A stretch of DNA of 64,000 nucleotides. It comes from Thalassobaculum litoreum DSM 18839. Its GTDB lineage: Bacteria; Pseudomonadota; Alphaproteobacteria; Thalassobaculales; Thalassobaculaceae. The position numbers and the translations under genes were made by a program. The stretch lies in assembly GCF_900102465.1 (NCBI RefSeq), contig NZ_FNBW01000006.1, forward strand, positions 124,001 through 188,000, read 5' to 3'. The notes under the pieces were generated by a model. It did not search any database, was not told the DNA's origin, and saw only the letters and a program-made list of their open reading frames with translations. Below, piece after piece: positions 57,269 through 64,000 of this stretch. Position 1 is the first letter of the stretch; every line of letters begins with the position of its first letter.

Positions 57269-57928
57269 TCATGAGCCCTGCTCCGCCGCGGCTTCCTTCT
57301 GCCGGGTATGCACGTCCTCGGGCCAGCGCGACTTGATGAAGGCGATGATCGCCCAGATGTCGGCATCGGCCAGGTCGGCTTCGAAGGCCGGCATCTCGTT
57401 GCGGTAGCTCGGCGGCGAGAAGGGCTGGCCGCCGAACTTGATGACGTCGAACAGGTCGCGGTCGCTGAGCCGCCAGATCGGCGCCGTGCCCTCCAGGGGC
57501 AGCGGTGGGCGCCCGCCATCCGGATAATCTCCGTCCCAGCCCGGCTTCCCGACCAGATCGGCGCCGTGGCAGAAGGCGCAGTGCTGATCGTACAGGCTGT
57601 GGCCGAGGCCGACCTGGGCCGCGTTGGCGTGGTCGGCCGAGATCGCCGTCTGATTGGTGTAGCGCTCCCAGAACAGGTCGCCGGCCGTGATCAGGGCGCC
57701 GATGACCACCGCGGCGGCCAGGAACCGGCCCTTGGGGCCAAGCCGGTTCACCACGCCGCCGACGAGGCCGCCGCGTCCCGGAGTGGGGGCGTCGTCCTCG
57801 TCATCGGCAAACCGGCCCTGACCGCGGGCCGGATCGATCGCCCGTCCGGGCGGCTTGGGGATGCGGCCGCGCAGCCGCTGCTCGAAGCGGGACCGTCGGT
57901 CCCGACGGGCGGTTTTCGGATCGCGCAT
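57269..57928 (-). CDS. Membrane-anchored cytochrome c
   Basis: The 219-residue protein has a long basic cytoplasmic N-terminus, one membrane segment (about 67-87) and a periplasmic class I cytochrome c domain with haem motif CAFCH (Cys117, Cys120, His121) and likely axial Met179 (NEMPAF). It transfers electrons at the outer face of the inner membrane. It is last of a same-strand group with an RraA-like gene and a dehalogenase-like gene. Confidence 0.92.
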   Translation of the reverse strand: MRDPKTARRDRRSRFEQRLRGRIPKPPGRAIDPARGQGRFADDEDDAPTPGRGGLVGGVVNRLGPKGRFLAAAVVIGALITAGDLFWERYTNQTAISADHANAAQVGLGHSLYDQHCAFCHGADLVGKPGWDGDYPDGGRPPLPLEGTAPIWRLSDRDLFDVIKFGGQPFSPPSYRNEMPAFEADLADADIWAIIAFIKSRWPEDVHTRQKEAAAEQGS

Positions 57929-57961
57929 GGGCTGCCTCCGCCTCCTATCGCGTGGCGCGCG

Positions 57962-58651
57962 TCAGTCGACCTCGCGCACCTTCGGCGTCCCGAAAACATT
58001 GTCCAGCCAGTCCGGCCGGGCAAGTCCGGCGCGCACCTTGGCCTCCATCGCCGCCTCGCCGGCGCGCACCTGGTCGAGCCGGTCGGCGACATCGTCGATC
58101 CGGTCGTGGGGGACGATGACGACGCCGTCGCGGTCGGCCACCACCAGATCGCCGGAGGACACCGCGACGCCGCCGCACAGGATGTCGAGCCCGACCGTGC
58201 CGGGACCGACCCGGGCGGGCGAGTTCGGGGTGACGCCGCCGTGCCACACCGGCAGGCCCATACCCTCGACTCCGTCCTGGTCGCGGATCGCCCCGTCGGT
58301 GACGACACCGATGGCGCCGGCATTGCGCAGCATCCCGCACAGCAGATCGCCGGTCAGCGCGGTCTGGCGGTAGCCGTCGGCGGCGCAGACGATCACGTCG
58401 CCCTTCTGCAGCACGTCCAGACAGGCGGCGAGCGCCAGGTTGTCTGCCGGATGGGCGAAGGCGGTCAGAACCGGGGCGGCGATGGACACCGCCGGCGGGA
58501 TCTGCGGCTTGATGTCCGGGGTCATGCCGCCCCGCCCTTCCATGGCGTCCACCACCTGGGCGGTGTAGACGCCGCGGAAGCGGCGGAGCTGGGCCTCGCT
58601 CGGTCGAGGGAACTTCCGGCGGACGGTGAGGATGGGAGGATCTTCGAGCAT
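57962..58651 (-). CDS. RraA-like / HMG aldolase family protein
   Basis: The 229-residue protein has the family core GAIGVVTDGAIRDQDG, with GDVIVCAADG before it and GDLVVADRDGVVIVP after it. Members are either 4-hydroxy-4-methyl-2-oxoglutarate/oxaloacetate aldolases with a metal-binding Asp, or RNase E inhibitors (RraA). The metal-binding DGAIRD is present, so an aldolase is more likely. It lies 4 bases behind the dehalogenase-like gene. Confidence 0.88.
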   Translation of the reverse strand: MLEDPPILTVRRKFPRPSEAQLRRFRGVYTAQVVDAMEGRGGMTPDIKPQIPPAVSIAAPVLTAFAHPADNLALAACLDVLQKGDVIVCAADGYRQTALTGDLLCGMLRNAGAIGVVTDGAIRDQDGVEGMGLPVWHGGVTPNSPARVGPGTVGLDILCGGVAVSSGDLVVADRDGVVIVPHDRIDDVADRLDQVRAGEAAMEAKVRAGLARPDWLDNVFGTPKVREVD

Positions 58652-58655
58652 GCGG

Positions 58656-59537
58656 TCAGGTCTCCGCGCGGGTGAACAGGGCAGCCATCGCCTCGGCACA
58701 GGCGGCGGGCTCCTCCTCGGCGAGGAAATGCCCGCAATCCAGGGCGACGGCCTCCACATCGTCGGCCCAGCGGCGCCAGACGTCCAGATGCCGCTCGTCC
58801 TTTTCCTTCAGGTAGCGCGACCCCCAGACCAGCAGGGTCGGGCAGGCGATACGCCTGCCGGCTTCCAACGAGGCCTCGTCCAGGGCGAAATCCACCGTCG
58901 CCCCGGCCTGATAGTCGGCGAACATGGCGTCGACCACGGCCGGATCGCGGTAGGCGTCGCAATAGGCCTGGACCGCCGCATCGTCGAGCCGGTCGCGGTG
59001 GCCGGCCCAGCGGTCGATCAGGTGACGGACATAGCCCGGGCCGTCCGCCCCCACCATCCGGCGCAGGAACGGGTCGTCCTGGGCGAGCAGCAGCCAGTGA
59101 TAGCCGCCCAGGGCCGAGCGCCAGTCCATGCGACGCCAGTTCTCCAGGGTCGGCAAGATGTCGAGGGCGGCGAAGCTGCGCACCCGCTCCGGCAGGTCCA
59201 GGGCCATGCGGTAGGCGATCCGGCCGCCGCGGTCGTGCCCGGCCAGGTGGAAGCTGTCATGGCCGAGCGCGGTCATCAGCCCGGCGCAGAGCTTGGCCAG
59301 ATTGCGCTTGGAGAAGGTCTCGGGGCTCGGCTCGGGGCCGCGCGAGGCGCCATAGCCGGGCGTGTCCGGGATCACCAGCGTGAAGCGGTCGGCGAGCAGC
59401 GGGGTGAGCTGGTGGAAGGCCATATGGGTCTGGGGAAAGCCATGCAGCAGCAGGACCGGCGGTCCCGACCCGCCGATCCGGACGTGAAGCTCCGCCTCGT
59501 CGACGGTGATCCGGTCGGTGCTGAAGCCTTCGAACAT
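58656..59537 (-). CDS. Haloacetate (fluoroacetate) dehalogenase-like alpha/beta hydrolase
   Basis: The 293-residue protein has the alpha/beta-hydrolase fold and the residues of fluoroacetate dehalogenase. These are nucleophile Asp102 (GHDRGGR) with carboxylate-binding Arg103 and Arg106, Asp126 (LDILPT), His270 (DCGHFLAEE), and the halide pocket His147-Trp148 (GGYHWLL) and Tyr209 (ADYQAG). HGFPQTHMAFHQL is the oxyanion-side motif. The expected reaction is haloacetate to glycolate plus halide. It heads an operon with the RraA-like and cytochrome c genes. Confidence 0.85.
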   Translation of the reverse strand: MFEGFSTDRITVDEAELHVRIGGSGPPVLLLHGFPQTHMAFHQLTPLLADRFTLVIPDTPGYGASRGPEPSPETFSKRNLAKLCAGLMTALGHDSFHLAGHDRGGRIAYRMALDLPERVRSFAALDILPTLENWRRMDWRSALGGYHWLLLAQDDPFLRRMVGADGPGYVRHLIDRWAGHRDRLDDAAVQAYCDAYRDPAVVDAMFADYQAGATVDFALDEASLEAGRRIACPTLLVWGSRYLKEKDERHLDVWRRWADDVEAVALDCGHFLAEEEPAACAEAMAALFTRAET

Positions 59538-59624
59538 GCCACTCTCCCTCAATCCCGGTAATAACCATGCTACGTCTGGGCACGGGGTTCCAGTACGGGA
59601 ATGGACGCGAACAGGGAGGAGCGA

Positions 59625-60359
59625 ATGGCGGAAGACCGGCGCGGCGGCCGGAAAGCGGCCCTGGCGCGGGCGACGGACTATCCCTACGCGGCGCATCCGG
59701 AACCGTTCCTGTTCCGCGGGGGCCGGGCCGAGCCGCTGCCGGCCGACCTGCGGACTGATCATCTGATTCCGGTCATCGCCGTGGGCTCCAACCGCGCGCC
59801 GCTTCAGCTCGCGCGCAAGTTCGAGCACATGGAGACGGCGATCCCGGTCACCCGGCTGGTGGCCCGGGACCTGGACGTGGTCCACGCCGCCCATATGGCG
59901 GGCTATGGCGCGGTGCCGGCGACCCTCGCCCCCGCCCCCGGCACCGAGGCGGAGCTCTGGGTCACCTGGCTCGACGCGGCGGCGATGCGGCGCATGGACG
60001 CCACCGAGGCGGTGGGCGTGAACTACGCCCGCGAGGAACAGGCGCTGGAGATCGTGACCGCCGACGGGCCGGCGCCGGCACGGGCCCTGGTCTACAACGC
60101 CCTGCGAGGATGCCTGAGCTTCGACGGCGCGATGGTGCCGCTCGCCGCCGTGCCCGCGACCGGCAGGCGGGTTCCGGCCCTCACCCAGCGCGAGGTCCTG
60201 GAGCGCCTGCATCGCGAGGCCGGCAGCACGGCGTCCTTCGAGCGCTGGCTGCATGGCCATATCGGCCCCACCGGGCTGCTGCGCCGCAAGCGGCTGACGG
60301 CCAAGCTGGCGGCAGGGGCGTTTCGTCCCGGTCGCGCCGGAGGTGATCCGATCAGTTGA
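59625..60359 (+). CDS. GGCT-fold-like hypothetical protein
   Basis: A 244-residue protein with IAVGSNRAPLQLARKF, which resembles the YGSN loop of gamma-glutamylcyclotransferase-like folds. The family is otherwise unknown to me. There is no signal peptide. AGGGAGGA at 59612-59619 fixes the start at 59625 rather than 59601. It is divergent from the dehalogenase-like gene and its last 8 bases overlap the convergent gene at 60352. Confidence 0.75.
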   Translation: MAEDRRGGRKAALARATDYPYAAHPEPFLFRGGRAEPLPADLRTDHLIPVIAVGSNRAPLQLARKFEHMETAIPVTRLVARDLDVVHAAHMAGYGAVPATLAPAPGTEAELWVTWLDAAAMRRMDATEAVGVNYAREEQALEIVTADGPAPARALVYNALRGCLSFDGAMVPLAAVPATGRRVPALTQREVLERLHREAGSTASFERWLHGHIGPTGLLRRKRLTAKLAAGAFRPGRAGGDPIS

Positions 60360-60801
60360 CGGTCGGCCGGATCTCGTCGTCGCCGTCCCGGTCGAACCGT
60401 TCCGCCACCAGCCGGCTTTCGGCCATCAGGCAGGATTGGGCACTGACCGTTTCATTGGAGGCCCGCAGCCGGCACAAAAGCACCTTGAGCAGGGCGACCA
60501 GTCCCGGTTCGGCATTGGCCAGGAGGCGGCTGAAGTTCTGTTCGTTGATCACCTGGACGACGGTCATCCCGACCGACCGGGCGGTGGCGCTGCGCGGGCA
60601 CTTGTCGATCAGCCCCATCTCGCCAATCAGCTCGCCGGCGCCCACAGTGGCCAGAACGACCTCGTGGCGGTCGCCCGCACTGCGCAGGATCTCCACCTCG
60701 CCGCTCTCGATCAGGAAGGCGGCCCAGGCCTGATCGCCCTCGTGGAACAGAGTCTGTCTCGGCCGGTAGACCCGGCGATCCAGGATTTTGCCCTTGCGCA
60801 T
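60352..60801 (-). CDS. Cyclic nucleotide-binding domain protein
   Basis: The 149-residue protein is essentially a single cNMP-binding beta-roll (LFHEGDQAWAAFLIESGEVEIL...GELIGEMGLIDKCPRSATARS), with the phosphate-binding cassette GEMGL..PRSATA. There is no DNA-binding helix-turn-helix. The C-terminal part is a helical, charged tail. It could be a cAMP or cGMP sensor acting through partners. Confidence 0.88.
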   Translation of the reverse strand: MRKGKILDRRVYRPRQTLFHEGDQAWAAFLIESGEVEILRSAGDRHEVVLATVGAGELIGEMGLIDKCPRSATARSVGMTVVQVINEQNFSRLLANAEPGLVALLKVLLCRLRASNETVSAQSCLMAESRLVAERFDRDGDDEIRPTVN

Positions 60802-60927
60802 CCGCTCTCTCCCCGTCCGGTTGCTCCAACGGAAGATCGTCCGATGGAGGTGGTGACGGCCGGAGCCAGGGATAACGCACGTTCGGCGCCGCTGGTGTCA
60901 CCGTCCCGTGAGCCGGGCGTGAGCCGC

Positions 60928-61602
60928 TCAGGCCGACTCGACCCGCCACACGATGGTGCGCCGCAGGTCGCTGTCCTCCAGATCGCGCGGGGTCGGGACC
61001 ATGTACTCGGCGAGCTTGGTCAGGCCGCTCTCCGGCAGGTAGCTGCGGCCGGGATCGCCCATCAGCACGGTGGCGCCGGCCGCGGCGTGGCGGCGCAGCC
61101 AGCCGATGGTGCGGTTCGACATGGGCAGCTCGTAGCAGACGTCCCCGGCCAGCACGAGGTCGAACAGCGGCCCGCCATCGGCGGCCAGGGTCGGCTCGTC
61201 CAGCATGTCGCGGCGCACGGTCTCCAGCCCGCCGGCGACCCCGTTGGCCTCGGCGTTCAGGATGATCGCGGCGATGGCGAAGGCGTCGATGTCGTTGGCG
61301 ACCACATGGGCGGCCGAGACCCACAGGGCGGCGACGCCGACCAGGCCGCTGCCCGAGGCGAAGTCCAGCACCCGCTTGCCGGCCGCCACTTCCGGATGGT
61401 CGATGATGTAGCGTGCCAGGGCCTGCCCCCCGGCCCAGGCGAAGGCCCAGTAGGGCGGCGGCAGGTCCTTCTCCGCCAGCTCCTCCTCGGTCAGCTCCCA
61501 CAGCGGCACCGCCTTGTCGGCCAGGTGCAGCTTCAGCTCGGGCACGAGGCTGGGCGGTTTCAGCAGGGTGTTCGCTCGCACGAACGCGAACGGATCGCCC
61601 AT
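60928..61602 (-). CDS. Class I SAM methyltransferase, ETFB-lysine-methyltransferase-like
   Basis: The 224-residue enzyme has the SAM motif LDFASGSGLVG followed by ANDID and LNAEANG, and DLVLAGDVCYE as the post-II region. The pattern, including LPPPYWAFAWAGGQALARY before motif I, resembles the ETFB lysine methyltransferases and related protein methyltransferases. The substrate is not proven. It starts 5 bases downstream of the ubiA stop and is cotranscribed with ubiA. Confidence 0.85.
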   Translation of the reverse strand: MGDPFAFVRANTLLKPPSLVPELKLHLADKAVPLWELTEEELAEKDLPPPYWAFAWAGGQALARYIIDHPEVAAGKRVLDFASGSGLVGVAALWVSAAHVVANDIDAFAIAAIILNAEANGVAGGLETVRRDMLDEPTLAADGGPLFDLVLAGDVCYELPMSNRTIGWLRRHAAAGATVLMGDPGRSYLPESGLTKLAEYMVPTPRDLEDSDLRRTIVWRVESA

Positions 61603-61607
61603 CCGGT

Positions 61608-62570
61608 CTAGCCGAGCACGATGGCAAGGGCGATCAGGAGGCCGGCGTCGCGGTTCGATTTGAAGGTGCGCAGGCAGGCCTGCGGATCGTCCAGGTCGGT
61701 GACCCGGATCTGGCGGGCGAAATGCAGTCCGGCCAGGGCCAGTCCGGCATAGGCCAGGGGTCCGAGCTCGGCGGTCCACAGGCTGGCCGCCAGTAGGCCG
61801 ATTGTCAGCGTGTAGAAGCCCACGAGCGCCGGCTTGGTCTTCGGCCCCAGCGCCAGGGCCGAGGAGCGCACGCCGACGATGGCGTCGTCCTCCTTGTCCT
61901 GATGGGCGTAGATCGTGTCGTAGCCCAGGGTCCAGAAGAACCCGGCGGCATAGGCCAGCAGGGATGCCGGGGAGATGGTCCCCGTCACCGCCGCGAAGCC
62001 GAGCAGGGCGCCCCAGTTGAAGGTCAGGCCGAGCACCGCCTGGGGCCAGTCGGTGACCCGCTTGGCCGCCGGATACAGGAAGACCAGCACCAGCACCGCC
62101 GCCCCGATGGCCCAGGACGGCTGGTTGAGCTGCAGCAGGATCGCCAGGCCGATGGACAGCTGGACGGCGAGGAAGACCAGGGCGGCGCGCGGCGAGATCG
62201 CACCGCTGGCGATCGGCCGGTCGGCGGTCCGCGCCACCTGCTGGTCGAGCTTGCGGTCCCACAGGTCGTTGACCGTGCAGCCCGCGCCCCGCATCACCAG
62301 GGCGCCGACCGTGAACAGCACGACCAGTCGCAGCATCTCCAGCAGCGGCGCCGTCGCCGCGGGCGCGCCGATCGCCTGCCAGCCCAGCGCCAGGCCCCAC
62401 AGGCAGGGCAGGTACAGCAGCCAGGTGCCGATCGGCCGGTCGAGCCGGGCCAGCCGGGCATAGGGCCGCCAGGACGCGGGCAGCCACCGGTCCACCCAGT
62501 TGCCCTGGGGGATGTCGCTGGCGCCGGTGAGATCCCGGTTCAGATTGCTGCCGCTCATGCGGGCAGTCAT
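61608..62570 (-). CDS. ubiA: 4-hydroxybenzoate polyprenyltransferase
   Basis: The 320-residue membrane enzyme prenylates 4-hydroxybenzoate in ubiquinone synthesis. The two Asp-rich motifs are NDLWDRKLD and DTIYAHQDKEDD, and about nine hydrophobic segments are present. RLARLDRPIGTWLLYLPCLWG near the N-terminus is typical for UbiA. Several ATGs near 62555-62570 could be the start. Confidence 0.95.
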   Translation of the reverse strand: MTARMSGSNLNRDLTGASDIPQGNWVDRWLPASWRPYARLARLDRPIGTWLLYLPCLWGLALGWQAIGAPAATAPLLEMLRLVVLFTVGALVMRGAGCTVNDLWDRKLDQQVARTADRPIASGAISPRAALVFLAVQLSIGLAILLQLNQPSWAIGAAVLVLVFLYPAAKRVTDWPQAVLGLTFNWGALLGFAAVTGTISPASLLAYAAGFFWTLGYDTIYAHQDKEDDAIVGVRSSALALGPKTKPALVGFYTLTIGLLAASLWTAELGPLAYAGLALAGLHFARQIRVTDLDDPQACLRTFKSNRDAGLLIALAIVLG

Positions 62571-62708
62571 ACGCGAGTTGGTGGCGCCGCGAAACCGCCC
62601 GTGCGCGGGGTATCGCGGGTCGGGCGTCTTGCCTCACGGCACGCCCGCCCCGTACGCACTCCCGAGACCCCTTCGCTCACCTCCTCCGCTCACTCCCCGG
62701 ACACCATT

Positions 62709-62736
62709 CACTCCCCGGATTTATTCCGGGGCCCAC
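62709..62736 (+). repeat. REP-like palindrome, left copy of a second inverted pair
   Basis: This is identical over all 28 bases to the element at 34203-34230. It lies in the 289-base spacer between nudC and ubiA, where no gene is seen. Confidence 0.85.
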
Positions 62737-62778
62737 CCATCCGCCGCCCCGAACCCGAAAGGTGAAGCGCATCCAGGA

Positions 62779-62806
62779 GTAGGCCCCGGAATAAATCCGG
62801 GGAGTG
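62779..62806 (-). repeat. REP-like palindrome, right copy of a second inverted pair
   Basis: It matches the reverse-complement element at 34286-34313 with one mismatch (A at 62781), 42 bases from its partner. Confidence 0.82.
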
Positions 62807-62859
62807 ATCAATGTGAGAGGGTCAGGAACGGAGCCGCTGCCGCAGCCCGAGCGTCGAGC

Positions 62860-63885
62860 TCAGCTCGGTCGCACCGGATACGCGCTCGGAACCTTGTCGA
62901 CCGCGTCGAGCAGGTCGGGGCGCACGGTTTCCACCCAGTCCTGGATCAGCCGCCGGGCGATGCTGTCGCGGCGCGGCAGGAACTTGCCGAGCGCCTCGAA
63001 ATCGGCGAGCTGGTCGAGGGTGAAGAACTGGGCGTCGCCCAGCTCGTCGTCGTTGCGCACGATGTCGAACGACTTCGCCTCGGCATGGAAGCCCAGCATC
63101 AGCGAGGACGGGAACGGCCAGGGCTGCGAGGAGTGATAGCGCACGTCGCGGACATGGATGCCGCTCTCCTCCCAGACTTCGCGGGCCACCGCCTCCTCCA
63201 GGGTCTCGCCCGGCTCCACGAAGCCGGCCAGGGTCGAGTACATCCCCTCCGGCCAGACCTTCTGGCGGCCGAGCAGGCAGCGCTCGCCGTCATGCACCAG
63301 CATGATCACCGCCGGATCGGTGCGCGGGAAATGCGGTGCGCGGCAATCGGCGTTGGTGCAGGTGAGTTGGTGCCCGCCTTTTCGATTCTCCGTCGGGGAT
63401 CCGCAGACGCCGCAGAACCGGTGGCGCTGTTGCCACCACATCAGCCCGCGGGCATAGGCCAGAAGCGAGCCCTCGAACCGGTTCAGCAGCGGGCCGATCT
63501 GGCGCAGGTCCTGAAACACGCCGTGGGCGGCCAGGATGTTGAGGATGTCGGTCTCCTCCAGCGGCGACAGGTCGATGGCGACATGGGCCACACCGTCGTA
63601 CTCGCCGAGGAAGGCGGACATGTTGGCGAAGCGCATCAGTCCCCTGTGCTCGGCCACGGACAGCATGCCGGCGCGCGGCGCGTCGCCGGGGGCGACCAGC
63701 GAACGGCTGCGCCAGACCGGAACCAGCACGGTGTCCGGCCGCTCCAGCAGCTCGTCGAGCCAGCCTTCGCGCTCGCGGATATGGGCTGAACGGTCGAGAC
63801 CACCGAAGCCGTAGACGTTCGGGCGTTTGGTGATCAGGTCGGTGACGGGCACGGAGGGATCGGTGCCGGGAGGATTCAGGCTCAT
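62860..63885 (-). CDS. nudC: NADH pyrophosphatase
   Basis: The 341-residue Nudix hydrolase cleaves NADH (and can decap NAD-RNA) to NMNH and AMP. A Cys4 zinc ribbon (Cys158, 161, 176, 181) precedes the Nudix box at 221-243 (GFVEPGETLEE...REVWEE), and the NADH-specific SQPWPFPSSLM motif is at 253-263. It is longer than the E. coli enzyme because of the N-terminal domain. CAT at 63883-63885 is the start. Confidence 0.95.
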   Translation of the reverse strand: MSLNPPGTDPSVPVTDLITKRPNVYGFGGLDRSAHIREREGWLDELLERPDTVLVPVWRSRSLVAPGDAPRAGMLSVAEHRGLMRFANMSAFLGEYDGVAHVAIDLSPLEETDILNILAAHGVFQDLRQIGPLLNRFEGSLLAYARGLMWWQQRHRFCGVCGSPTENRKGGHQLTCTNADCRAPHFPRTDPAVIMLVHDGERCLLGRQKVWPEGMYSTLAGFVEPGETLEEAVAREVWEESGIHVRDVRYHSSQPWPFPSSLMLGFHAEAKSFDIVRNDDELGDAQFFTLDQLADFEALGKFLPRRDSIARRLIQDWVETVRPDLLDAVDKVPSAYPVRPS

Positions 63886-63926
63886 GGTGGCGCGAGTGTA
63901 CACGGCTGGAGTCAGGAGGCAACGGG

Positions 63927-63970
63927 CCCTTCCACATGCCGCCCTCTCGCCGGACGGCATGTGGGAAGGG
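63927..63970. repeat. Strong hairpin before nudC; possible gene end beyond
   Basis: CCCTTCCACATGCCG (63927-63941) pairs with 63955-63970 with one bulged G around a 13-base loop. It may be the terminator of a minus-strand gene whose last codons (stop TGA at 63986-63984) seem to begin at the window edge. Too little of that gene is present to call. Confidence 0.5.
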
Positions 63971-64000
63971 CGGAGGGACCGGGTCAGCCGGCCCGCACGC

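Overview
The window looks like a chromosomal segment from a high-GC alphaproteobacterium, probably Rhodospirillales-like. This is inferred from several signs: irr next to fabA-fabB-fabI, alphaproteobacterial DUF families (DUF4170, DUF3035, DUF1244), HemY with a C-terminal zinc ribbon, a MutL that carries its own endonuclease motif, and a ribF-ileS-lspA-DUF3035-M16-M16 order. I see no insertion sequence, integrase, prophage, CRISPR array or rRNA. One tRNA gene (Thr, CGT) is present. Coding density is high and both strands are used in short operons.

Layout. 1-3239: end of hemY, an orphan protein, tRNA-Thr and a polytopic membrane protein. 3257-12744: SPOR-type lipoprotein, HpaI-type aldolase, EEP phosphatase, MATE and DHA2 exporters, a double DUF4170 protein, creatinase, PmbA/TldE and a YHS lipoprotein. 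12758-15884: a lipid module of DAG kinase-like protein, PlcP/LpxH-like phosphoesterase and GT4 glycosyltransferase, suggestive of phospholipid-to-glycolipid remodelling. 15899-26853: small metabolic and transport genes (SIMPL, DUF1244, N-formylglutamate amidohydrolase, DUF1028, glycosyltransferase, SDR, two EamA transporters, ChaC, DUF1194, a cytochrome b561-YceI fusion, an amidohydrolase). 27002-31980: a receiver/Hpt pair lacking its phospho-acceptor residues, three unknown proteins, an HtrA-like protein lacking its catalytic triad, and MscS. 32043-41358: dehydrogenase, 1-Cys peroxiredoxin, then an aromatic/organic-acid group (DapA-like lyase, IclR, triad-less isochorismatase fold, PobA, amidase, MhpD-like hydratase) and birA. 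41498-53129: maoC-like hydratase, ribF-ileS-lspA-DUF3035, two M16 peptidases, pgi and mutL. 53200-56993: rubrerythrin and irr divergent from fabA-fabB-fabI. 57269-63885: cytochrome c, RraA-like protein, a haloacetate/fluoroacetate dehalogenase-like hydrolase, a GGCT-like protein, a cNMP-binding protein, a methyltransferase, ubiA and nudC.

The most unusual points are a run of proteins whose fold is recognisable but whose catalytic or phospho-acceptor residues are replaced (27002-27987, 30058-31014, 36207-36791), the lipid-remodelling module, a dehalogenase with an apparently complete fluoroacetate-dehalogenase residue set, and intergenic GC-rich palindromes. Two of the palindrome loci are inverted pairs resembling REPINs. 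All functions are read from sequence motifs and remembered family patterns; no database search was run.
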